6,133 bases of DNA from Sysuimicrobium calidum (GTDB lineage Bacteria; Sysuimicrobiota; Sysuimicrobiia; Sysuimicrobiales; Sysuimicrobiaceae), in the NCBI GenBank assembly GCA_031459935.1, contig JAVKHN010000070.1:1-6133 (forward strand). Reading direction: 5' to 3'. The notes under the pieces are model-generated. The model saw only the letters and a program-made list of their open reading frames with translations, was not told the DNA's origin and searched no databases. Positions 1 through 6,114 of the stretch are shown piece after piece. The translations under genes and the position numbers were made by a program. Within the stretch, counting starts at the first letter, position 1. Each line of letters opens with the position of its first letter.

Positions 1-37
1 AACCTTTGGTTAACACGATCCTGGTGGGATGGAAACG

Positions 38-1030
38 ATGGAAGACGCCGGGAGGAGACGGATCCGGGAGCGGGTCATCGGGACATCCCTGGCCCTTTGC
101 GCCTGGCTCTCCCTGGGGGTCACCGTGGCCATCGCCGCGGTGTTGGCCTACGAGACCGTGGAGTTCTTCCGGCTCCCCGTGCACTCGGCGGATCCGGATC
201 TGGTGGCGCGGCGTGCGGACCTGCAGCGATTCGTGGAGGCCCGTCCCGACCTCGTGGGACGTCCCTGGCGGCTTGTGCGGGAGTTCTTCACGGAGACCAC
301 CTGGAGCCCGCTGTTCACCACCAAGCGGTTCGGGGTGTTGCCGCTGGTCGCAGGCACCCTCCTGACCAGCCTCATCGCGCTTGCGGTGGCAGTTCCCCTG
401 GGATTGCTCGCCGCCGTGTACCTGAGCGAATTCGCGCCCGAGAACGTGCGACGGAGGTTGAAGCCCGCGCTGGAGCTCTTGGCCGGGGTCCCCACCATCG
501 TGTACGGGTACTTCGCCATCACCTTCGTGACCCCGTTCCTCCAGGACCGTGTTTTCGGGGCCGCCCTGGCGGGACAGAACGCGCTCAGTGCGGGGCTGGT
601 GATGGGAATCATGATTCTGCCGCTTGTGTCCTCCCTGAGCGAGGACGTGATGCGGTCCGTGCCCGCAGAACTCCGGTACGGTGCCTACGCCCTGGGAGCC
701 ACGCCCATGGAGGTGGCCCTCCAGGTGGTGCTGCCCGCGGCGCTATCGGGGATCGCCGCGGCCTGCGTGCTGGCCCTCTCCCGGGCCGTGGGCGAGACCA
801 TGATCGTGGCCCTGGCGGCTGGACAGACCCCTAACTGGACCTTCAACCCTCTCGAGACCGTGGAGACCATCACTGCCTTCATCGTGCAGGTGAGCCTGGG
901 GGATATCCCGTACGGCTCCGTGGAATACCGCACCCTGTTCGCGGCGGGTATGCTCCTGTTCTTGCTGACGCTTCTCATGAACGTGTTGAGCGTCCGGGTG
1001 GTGCATCGGTTTCGGGAGCGGTACCTGTGA
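38..1030 (+). CDS. pstC: Phosphate ABC transporter permease PstC
   Basis: PstC is one of the two inner-membrane subunits that form the channel of the PstSCAB phosphate importer. About six hydrophobic segments are visible: the first at roughly residues 13-38, the second at 100-127, and the last ending near the C-terminus. The cytoplasmic EAA loop, which docks on the ATPase, reads AYALGAT at residues 216-222 and is followed by the family-typical LSRAVGETM. The segment LLAGVPTIVYGYF is also characteristic of PstC. The loop between helices 1 and 2 carries about 35 extra charged residues (roughly 45-82) compared with E. coli PstC as I recall it. The ATG at 38 was chosen because GGTGGG (23-28) lies nine bases upstream; the ATG at 29 in the same frame has no spacing from that motif but cannot be excluded. 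The stop overlaps the pstA start (GTGA), which indicates translational coupling. The family is certain; only the start is in doubt. Confidence 0.95.
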   Translation: MEDAGRRRIRERVIGTSLALCAWLSLGVTVAIAAVLAYETVEFFRLPVHSADPDLVARRADLQRFVEARPDLVGRPWRLVREFFTETTWSPLFTTKRFGVLPLVAGTLLTSLIALAVAVPLGLLAAVYLSEFAPENVRRRLKPALELLAGVPTIVYGYFAITFVTPFLQDRVFGAALAGQNALSAGLVMGIMILPLVSSLSEDVMRSVPAELRYGAYALGATPMEVALQVVLPAALSGIAAACVLALSRAVGETMIVALAAGQTPNWTFNPLETVETITAFIVQVSLGDIPYGSVEYRTLFAAGMLLFLLTLLMNVLSVRVVHRFRERYL

Positions 1031-1908
1031 GCGTGCTGGCCGCAGATCCTGCATGGCAGAGGCGCCTGGTGGCCCGGCACCGAACGGCCCGGATGTTCGT
1101 GGCCGCCTGCCAGGCCGCGACCCTGCTGGGCCTGGTGTTCCTGGGAATTCTGCTGGTGGACGTAACGCGGGACGGAGCCCCTTATCTGCGGCCGGAGCTC
1201 CTCACCAACTTTCCCTCGCGCTTCCCCTCCCAGGCGGGCTACGCGAGCGCCCTGGTGGGAACCCTGTACGTCGCGGGCATCATGAGCCTGGTGGCCTTCC
1301 CCCTGGGAGTGCTCGCCGCGGTGTACCTGGAGGAGTACGCGCGGCCCTCCCCTCTCACGCGGGTCCTGGAGCTCAACATCGCCAACCTCGCCAGCGTCCC
1401 CTCGGTCCTGTACGGACTGCTGGGACTCGGGGTGTTCGTGGAGCGGATGCGCATGGGAAAGAGCATCCTGGCGGGCGCGTGTACCCTCGCCCTGCTGGTG
1501 CTCCCTCTCGTGATCCTGGCCTCCCGGGAGGCCATCCGGGCCGTGCCCTTCTCCGTGCGGGAAGCCGCGTATGCCCTGGGGGCCACCCGGTGGCAGGTGG
1601 TGCGCCACCACGTGCTCCCCTATGCGGCCCCCGGGATCTTCACGGGGATCATCCTGAGCCTTTCCCGGGCCGTGGGGGAGACCGCCCCCCTCATCATGCT
1701 GGGCGCCCTGCAGTACGTGCCGTTTCTGCCCCGCAGCGTCTGGGACTACTTCACCGTGCTCCCCATCCAGATCTTCAACTACGTCTCCCTGCCCAACCCG
1801 GAGTTCCACCGGGTGGCTGCGGCGGGAATCCTCCTGCTGCTTGCGGTGCTGCTCCTCCTGAACGGAGCCGCTATCTGGCTGCGCAACCGGACCACCATCC
1901 GATGGTAG
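1027..1908 (+). CDS. pstA: Phosphate ABC transporter permease PstA
   Basis: PstA is the second channel-forming permease of the phosphate importer and pairs with PstC in the inner membrane. The 293-residue length is normal. Hydrophobic segments begin at about residues 23-43 and 75-98, and the last runs through a Leu-rich stretch near 258-280. The EAA loop AAYALGAT lies at residues 180-187, followed by LSRAVGETAPL, the PstA version of the motif (Ala-Pro where PstC has Met). The segment LASVPSVLYGLLGLGVF is also typical. Translation starts at the GTG whose last two bases overlap the pstC stop codon. The purine-rich GGGAG just upstream, inside the end of pstC, can serve as ribosome binding site. 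The gene ends a few bases before pstB. No truncation or odd residue was seen. Confidence 0.95.
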   Translation: MSVLAADPAWQRRLVARHRTARMFVAACQAATLLGLVFLGILLVDVTRDGAPYLRPELLTNFPSRFPSQAGYASALVGTLYVAGIMSLVAFPLGVLAAVYLEEYARPSPLTRVLELNIANLASVPSVLYGLLGLGVFVERMRMGKSILAGACTLALLVLPLVILASREAIRAVPFSVREAAYALGATRWQVVRHHVLPYAAPGIFTGIILSLSRAVGETAPLIMLGALQYVPFLPRSVWDYFTVLPIQIFNYVSLPNPEFHRVAAAGILLLLAVLLLLNGAAIWLRNRTTIRW

Positions 1909-1911
1909 GAG
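1908..1911 (+). promoter_or_regulatory. Ribosome binding site that favours the pstB start at 1918
   Basis: GGAG directly abuts the in-frame ATG at 1912, leaving no spacer, but lies six bases before the ATG at 1918. It overlaps the last base of the pstA stop codon. The spacing argues for initiation at 1918, which shortens the protein by two residues. Confidence 0.6.
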
Positions 1912-1917
1912 ATGCCT

Positions 1918-2730
1918 ATGCAGCGAGCTGTGGACACCCGACCCCAGGTCCTCCACCGAGCGGTGACGGCCACAGAACCCGTCCTGCAGATCCGAAACCT
2001 GCGAGTGTGGTACGGAAACAGCCCGGCCCTGCGGGGCGTGAGCCTGGACGTCCCCCAGCAACGGATCACCGCGGTCATCGGGCCTTCGGGCTGCGGCAAA
2101 AGCACCCTCATCCGGTCCCTGAACCGCATGAACGACCTCATCCCCGGATCCCGGGTGGAGGGTCGGGTGATCTTCCGGGGGCAGGACATCTACGCGTCCG
2201 GAGTGGATCCCGTGGAGGTGCGGGTGCGCATCGGCATGGTGTTTCAGAAACCCAATCCCTTTCCGAAGTCCATCTATGAAAACGTGGCCTTCGGTCTGCG
2301 GCTGCACCGGAGGCTGAGCCGCCGGGAGCTGGACGAGCGGGTGGAGCGGGCCCTGCGCCTGGCGGCCCTGTGGGACGAGGTGAAGGACGACCTGCACCGC
2401 AAAAGCGGACTGGAGCTCTCAGGAGGCCAGCAGCAGCGGCTGTGCATCGCCCGGGCTCTGGCGGTGGAGCCCGAGGTGCTGCTCATGGACGAGCCCTGCT
2501 CCGCCCTGGATCCCATCTCCACGGCCCGCATCGAGGATCTCATGGAGGACCTCAAGCAGAACTACACCATCGTCATCGTGACCCACAACATGCAGCAGGC
2601 AGCCCGGGTTTCGGATTTCACCGCGTTCCTGCTGGACGGGGAGCTCGTGGAGTTCGGGCCCACGGAGGAGGTGTTCACCCGTCCCCGGGACCGGCGCACG
2701 GAAGACTACATCACGGGCCGGTTCGGGTAA
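1918..2730 (+). CDS. pstB: Phosphate ABC transporter ATP-binding protein PstB
   Basis: PstB is the cytoplasmic ATPase that powers phosphate import through PstCA, and in well-studied systems it helps pass transporter state to PhoU and PhoR. All ABC motifs are intact in this 270-residue protein: Walker A GPSGCGKST (55-63), Q-loop glutamine Q110 in FQKPNPFP, signature LSGGQQQR (from 167), Walker B LLMDEP with D191 and E192, D-loop SALDP, and switch histidine H223 in VTHNMQQ. The FQKPNPFP and DFTAFLLDGELVEFG segments are specific to PstB among ABC ATPases. An N-terminal extension of about 20 residues precedes the first strand. The start is at 1918 rather than 1912 on ribosome-binding-site spacing. 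The next gene, phoU, begins 14 bases after the stop. Identification is secure. Confidence 0.96.
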   Translation: MQRAVDTRPQVLHRAVTATEPVLQIRNLRVWYGNSPALRGVSLDVPQQRITAVIGPSGCGKSTLIRSLNRMNDLIPGSRVEGRVIFRGQDIYASGVDPVEVRVRIGMVFQKPNPFPKSIYENVAFGLRLHRRLSRRELDERVERALRLAALWDEVKDDLHRKSGLELSGGQQQRLCIARALAVEPEVLLMDEPCSALDPISTARIEDLMEDLKQNYTIVIVTHNMQQAARVSDFTAFLLDGELVEFGPTEEVFTRPRDRRTEDYITGRFG

Positions 2731-2732
2731 CA

Positions 2733-2741
2733 GGAGGGAGG
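2733..2741 (+). promoter_or_regulatory. Ribosome binding site of phoU
   Basis: GGAGGGAGG precedes the GTG at 2745 with a spacing of three to seven bases, depending on which part pairs with 16S rRNA. It is a strong site and fixes the phoU start. The initiation region of this interrupted gene is therefore not degraded. Confidence 0.6.
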
Positions 2742-2744
2742 ATC

Positions 2745-3414
2745 GTGTCGGGGACGGGGCGGCACATCCGGGAGGCATACGAGGAGGCCTGCATCGCCTG
2801 GAGGAGGACGTGGTCCGCATGGGTAGCCTTGTGGGCGACCTCATCCACCGGGCGGTGGAGGCCCTGAAGCGGCAGGACGTCAAGGCGGACGCGGTGATCG
2901 AGGAGGACGACGTGGTGGACCGCCTGCACCTGGACCTGGAGGAACGGGTGGCGAAGTTGCTGGCCACGCAGCAGCCATGGCCGGCGACCTCCGGGTGCTC
3001 ACGTCTGTGCTGGCCATCTCCATCGACCTGGAGCGCATGGCGGACCACGCAGAGGGAATCGCGAAGACCACCAAGCGCCTGAGCCGCGAGCCGCTTCTGA
3101 AACCTCTGGTGGACATCCCGTACATGGAGCGGCTGGTACAGGAGATGCTGCAGGACGCCCTGCAGGCCTTCGTGCAGCGGGACGCGGCACTGGCAGAGTC
3201 GCTGGCCCAGAGGGACGACCTGGTGGACGCATTGCGCAGCCAGGTGTTCCGGGAGCTCATCACGTACATGGTGGAGAACCCCCGGACCGTCTCCCGGGCC
3301 CTGGACCTGATTCTGGTGGCGCAGCACCTGGAGCGGGCCGCGGAACACGTGACCAACGTGGCCGAGCGCGTGGTGTACATGGTGACGGGGGAGCTGCGGG
3401 AGCTGAACGTGTGA
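2745..3414 (+). pseudogene. phoU: phoU, phosphate signalling regulator, split by two one-base deletions
   Basis: PhoU is a helical cytoplasmic protein that links the Pst transporter to the PhoR kinase and represses the Pho response when phosphate is plentiful. The reading frame is broken twice. From GTG 2745 it reads through REAYEEA, then continues one frame back as LHRLEEDVVRMGSLV up to ATQQP, then one frame back again from 2977 as MAGDLRVLTSVLAISIDLERMADHAEGIA to the end (long segments abbreviated). Each jump needs one missing base: at the CC of 2788-2789 and between 2976 and 2977. Adding both gives 223 residues, a normal length, with both PhoU repeats. These include EEDDVVD and RDDLVD metal-site-like motifs and a canonical ending (EHVTNVAERVVYMVTG). 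Everything outside the two sites looks conserved, so the lesions are recent or are sequencing errors. As written, no full-length PhoU can be made; a 145-residue C-terminal piece could start at ATG 2977 but lacks a ribosome binding site. Confidence 0.88.
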
Positions 3415-3416
3415 GG
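3413..3416 (+). promoter_or_regulatory. Ribosome binding site that favours the arsC start at 3423
   Basis: GAGG overlaps the phoU stop codon and sits six bases before ATG 3423. This supports that start over the GTG at 3411, which overlaps the phoU stop by four bases and would add four residues. Confidence 0.5.
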
Positions 3417-3422
3417 CGCCCC

Positions 3423-3839
3423 ATGCGGGTCCTGTTTCTGTGTACCGGCAACTCCGCGCGGTCGCAGATGGCGGAGGGCTGGCTCAGGCATCTCTCCCGG
3501 GGCATGGTGGAGGTCTGGAGCGCGGGCACAGAGCCCAGGGGCCTGCACCCCATGGCGGTGCAGGCCATGGCGGAAGTAGGGATCGACATCTCCGGCCATG
3601 CCAGCAAATCCGTGGAAGGATTCGCCGGCCAGTCCTTCGACTGGGTGATCACCGTGTGCGACCGGGCGAGGGAATCCTGCCCTGTCTTTCCCGGGGTCCG
3701 CACCCTCCACTGGTCCATCCCGGACCCCGCGGCGGTACCGGGGACAGAGGAGGAGGCCCTCGCCGCCTTCCGGGCCGTCCGGGAGGAGCTGCGGTGGCGC
3801 ATCCTCCGGTTCCTGGACGGGCTACTGGCTGTGGAGTAG
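3423..3839 (+). CDS. arsC: Arsenate reductase, thioredoxin-coupled (low-molecular-weight phosphatase fold)
   Basis: This cytoplasmic enzyme reduces arsenate to arsenite using a cysteine relay recharged by thioredoxin. The 138-residue protein opens with the anion-binding loop CTGNSARS (C7-X5-R13), preceded by the usual MRVLFL strand. The second and third redox cysteines, C79 and C86, are spaced C-X6-C in VITVCDRARESCP, as in Staphylococcus and Bacillus ArsC. The general-acid aspartate is D101 in IPDPAA. The C-X6-C pair separates it from plain low-molecular-weight tyrosine phosphatases. The position I align with the potassium-site Asp of the staphylococcal enzyme is K62 (HASKSVEGF); I recall that as a common variant of this branch, so I do not read it as a defect. 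It lies between phoU and phoB with gaps of 8 and 14 bases, so it is co-expressed with phosphate uptake, the route by which arsenate enters. No arsR or arsenite exporter is in the window. A role as a protein phosphatase is possible but less likely. Confidence 0.88.
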   Translation: MRVLFLCTGNSARSQMAEGWLRHLSRGMVEVWSAGTEPRGLHPMAVQAMAEVGIDISGHASKSVEGFAGQSFDWVITVCDRARESCPVFPGVRTLHWSIPDPAAVPGTEEEALAAFRAVREELRWRILRFLDGLLAVE

Positions 3840-3853
3840 GCTTCAAGCTGGGG

Positions 3854-4549
3854 ATGCAGCCATACACGGATCCTTCCGAACCTGCTCGGATCCTGGTGGT
3901 GGATGATGAGCGGCCTCTGGTGGAAGCCCTCCGGTTCGCCCTGGAGCGGGAGGGCTACCGGGTCCTGGAGGCCTATGACGGTGCTTCGGCCCTCGAGCGG
4001 GCCCTCCAGGAACCCCTGGACCTCGTCATCCTGGACGTGATGCTGCCGGGGATGAGCGGGTTCGAGGTGTGCCGCCTGCTCCGGCGGGAGCGGGATATCC
4101 CCATCCTTCTGCTCACGGCCCGCACGGACGAGGCGGACCGTGTGGTGGGGCTCGACCTGGGGGCGGACGACTACATCCCTAAACCCTTCTCCATGCGGGA
4201 GCTCTTGGCCCGGGTGCGGGCCGCCCTCCGGCGCTACCGCCGGATCTCCTCGGAGCCGGTGCAGGTGGGAGATCTCGTGCTGGACCCCAGACGGCACGAG
4301 ATCCGGTGCGGGGACCGGGTGCTTGCCCTCGCGCCCAAGGAGTTCGAACTGCTGGCGATGCTGATGCGGAACGCGGGGACCACCCTCCCTCGGAACCGGC
4401 TCATCGAGCGGGTCTGGGGATACGACTACACGGGAGATGAGCGCACCGTGGATGTGCACATCTCCTGGCTGCGGCGCAAGCTGCGAGAAGCGGGTTCCAG
4501 AGTACAGCTGGTGGCGGTACGGGGCGTGGGGTACCGGCTAGAGGGTTGA
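3854..4549 (+). CDS. phoB: Phosphate-regulon response regulator PhoB (OmpR family)
   Basis: PhoB is the DNA-binding response regulator that activates phosphate-starvation genes once phosphorylated. The 231-residue protein has an N-terminal receiver domain (about 11-125) with the acidic pair D17-D18, phosphoacceptor D61 in LVILDVMLPGMSGFE, T88 in LLLTAR, and K110 in DDYIPKPF. A C-terminal winged-helix domain follows (about 135-231), with LAPKEFELLAML, RTVDVHISWLRRKL and a final RGVGYRLEG, all typical of OmpR/PhoB proteins. The start at ATG 3854 gives about ten residues before the first strand. Its ribosome binding site is poor: GGGG directly abuts the ATG, so translation may depend on coupling to arsC 14 bases upstream. 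The partner kinase follows ten bases downstream. Domain family is certain; the name PhoB rests on context, since PhoP-type naming is equally used in Gram-positive bacteria. Confidence 0.9.
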   Translation: MQPYTDPSEPARILVVDDERPLVEALRFALEREGYRVLEAYDGASALERALQEPLDLVILDVMLPGMSGFEVCRLLRRERDIPILLLTARTDEADRVVGLDLGADDYIPKPFSMRELLARVRAALRRYRRISSEPVQVGDLVLDPRRHEIRCGDRVLALAPKEFELLAMLMRNAGTTLPRNRLIERVWGYDYTGDERTVDVHISWLRRKLREAGSRVQLVAVRGVGYRLEG

Positions 4550-4559
4550 GAGGGGCGCC

Positions 4560-5936
4560 GTGCGGGGGATTTTCGTTTTCCTGGGTACAGCTCTGGTGGG
4601 GACGGGGTTATGGGCGCTGGTGGCGGACCGGATCCCGGGGTGGTTGCTGGCCCTTCTGGGGCTTGTGGGCGGAACAGGACTCATTGCCGCCGCAGCCCGA
4701 GAGCAGCGGCTGCGGGATGCGTGTGCGCGGCTCGCCCGGTATCTCCGATCCCTGCGGCAGGTGCCGGAGACCCTGGAGCCCGCCACCGGAGATGTGCTTG
4801 AGGAGCTCGCCGCGGCGGTGGACGCCGCCGCCCGCCACTTCTCCGAATCCCTCTCCCGGGCCTGGAAGGAGTTCGAGCGGCTGCGGACGGTGCTGGATGC
4901 CGCGGAGGAGGGCGTTCTGGTGTTTGACCGAAGCCGGCGGCTTGTGCTCGCCAACCGATCCGCGGAGCGGCTGCTGGGATTTCGGTTCGAGGATTCCCGC
5001 GGCGCCTCCCCCATGGCGGTGTTCCGGAGGCACGAGGTGGATGCCCTCCTGCGCCGCTGCGCGGAGGAGGGGGAGGGCCAGCGATTGGAGATCGAGTTCG
5101 CGGGCCCGGACCGAAAGGTGATGCGGGTGACCGCGGTGCCTCTGGGATCGGGGAACGGCGTGGTGGTGGTCACGCAGGATCTCACAGAGCTCCGACGCGT
5201 GGAGACCATCCGCCGGGACTTCGTGGCCAACGTCTCCCACGAGCTGCGCACGCCTCTCGCGTCGCTGCGGGCCATGGCGGAAGCGTTACAGGACGGAGGG
5301 CTGGAGGATCCCGATCTCGCGCGGCGGTTTTTGGCGCAGATGGTGCAAGAGGTGGATCGGCTGAACCGGCTCGCGGAGGAGCTGCTGGAACTCTCCGTGC
5401 TGGAATCCGGAGCCGCGCGGCTGCGCAGGGAGCCCCTGCGAGCCCGTGAGCTCCTGGAGGAGATGGCGGAGCGGTTCGGCCCTGCCGCGGACCGGAAACG
5501 CATTCGCCTTCTGGTGGAAGGTGAGGAGACGTGGTTCCTCGCGGATCGGGAGCGGCTTCTGCAGGCCCTGGGGAATCTTGTGGACAACGCCCTGAAGTTC
5601 ACGCCCGAAGGAGGAAGCGTCTGGCTGCGCGCGGAGAGCCGGCCGGGAGAGTTGGCCTTCGTGGTGGAGGACACGGGTCCGGGAATTCCTGTGGAGCACC
5701 TTTCCCGCATCTTCGAGCGGTTCTACCGGGCGGAACCCTCCCGCGCGCGGGGATCAGGCGGAGCGGGGCTGGGGTTGTCCATCACCAAGCACATTGCCCT
5801 GGCCCACGGGGGCCGGGTGGAGGCGGCCAACCGTAGGGAGGGCGGGGCCCGGTTCACCCTCGTCCTGCCCGCGGGCATGCCCTCCGATGCTCCGTCCTCC
5901 GGAGAGGACCAGGGAACGTCCGACCCTCGGAGCTGA
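4560..5936 (+). CDS. phoR: Phosphate-regulon sensor histidine kinase PhoR
   Basis: PhoR is the membrane kinase that phosphorylates PhoB under phosphate limitation and dephosphorylates it in excess. Two hydrophobic helices occupy about residues 3-20 and 24-46, with only a few residues between them, so there is no real extracellular sensor domain. A charged helical linker follows, then a PAS domain (about 105-200, with LDAAEEGVLVFD and LANRSAERLLG). The dimerisation and phosphoacceptor helix has H227 in FVANVSHELRTPL. The ATPase domain has an N-box with N339 and N343 (NLVDNALKFTPEGG), G1 box DTGPGIP from D371, and F-box IFERFYRAE. Its G2 box GSGGAGLGLSI starts at G398. All catalytic boxes are intact. 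About 20 polar residues after the last strand look disordered. The GTG start has a GAGAGGGG site four bases upstream, overlapping the phoB stop. The topology resembles E. coli PhoR, which senses through Pst and PhoU, rather than B. subtilis PhoR with its external domain. Confidence 0.9.
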   Translation: MRGIFVFLGTALVGTGLWALVADRIPGWLLALLGLVGGTGLIAAAAREQRLRDACARLARYLRSLRQVPETLEPATGDVLEELAAAVDAAARHFSESLSRAWKEFERLRTVLDAAEEGVLVFDRSRRLVLANRSAERLLGFRFEDSRGASPMAVFRRHEVDALLRRCAEEGEGQRLEIEFAGPDRKVMRVTAVPLGSGNGVVVVTQDLTELRRVETIRRDFVANVSHELRTPLASLRAMAEALQDGGLEDPDLARRFLAQMVQEVDRLNRLAEELLELSVLESGAARLRREPLRARELLEEMAERFGPAADRKRIRLLVEGEETWFLADRERLLQALGNLVDNALKFTPEGGSVWLRAESRPGELAFVVEDTGPGIPVEHLSRIFERFYRAEPSRARGSGGAGLGLSITKHIALAHGGRVEAANRREGGARFTLVLPAGMPSDAPSSGEDQGTSDPRS

Positions 5937-5957
5937 CCTACGGGATGCGGCGGATGG

Positions 5958-5989
5958 CTCCTGCCGGGTCCCGGCAGGAGTTCTTTCTT
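5958..5989 (+). terminator. Rho-independent terminator of the pst-pho operon
   Basis: A perfect ten-base inverted repeat, CTCCTGCCGG (5958-5967) and CCGGCAGGAG (5971-5980), flanks the three-base loop GTC. It is followed at once by TTCTTTCTT. The hairpin starts 21 bases after the phoR stop, so it ends the whole transcription unit. It has no comparable A-rich tract on the left side, so it acts mainly on the plus strand. Confidence 0.9.
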
Positions 5990-6003
5990 GTGGGGAGGGA
6001 GCC

Positions 6004-6093
6004 ATGCGCTAGGGACTCGTGCTCCTGGAAGGCGTTCTGGATGCCCTGGCCCGGTACCTCTCCGTCCGAGCTGACCTCGCCCTTCCGCAATAA
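6004..6093 (+). other. Possible short leader or broken small ORF after the terminator
   Basis: A strong GGAGG (5994-5998) sits five bases before an ATG, but the frame reads Met-Arg-stop (TAG at 6010). Beyond the TAG the same frame stays open to a TAA at 6091-6093 and would encode a Leu/Val/Ala-rich peptide (LVLLEGVLDALARYLSVR within it) of protein-like composition. It could be a small gene interrupted by a stop codon, a two-codon leader, or chance. GTG 6019 is an alternative start with a weak site. I do not recognise the peptide. Confidence 0.2.
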
Positions 6094-6114
6094 ACTGGAG
6101 GCCAGGAGTCGTCT

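Noticed and set aside
1..13. Possible C-terminal codons of an upstream gene, such as pstS, ending at TAA 11-13
   Set aside because: Only three codons are visible, and nothing in them identifies a protein.
685..2397. Long minus-strand open frame of 570 codons
   Set aside because: It lies opposite pstC, pstA and pstB, whose motifs are unmistakable. Its translation is His/Gln/Gly/Pro-rich and low in hydrophobic pattern, typical of an antisense shadow in GC-rich DNA.
2745..3414. Programmed ribosomal frameshifting in phoU
   Set aside because: Two shifts in the same direction would be needed, with no slippery heptamer or obvious following structure. PhoU is not known to use frameshifting, so missing bases are simpler.
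4538..5710. Minus-strand open frame of 390 codons, Ser/Arg-rich
   Set aside because: It is the reverse of phoR, and its Ser/Arg composition is the expected artefact of the opposite strand of GC-rich codons.
6095..6105. CTGG-AGG-CCAG small inverted repeat
   Set aside because: The four-base stem with no T-tract is too weak to call a terminator or operator.
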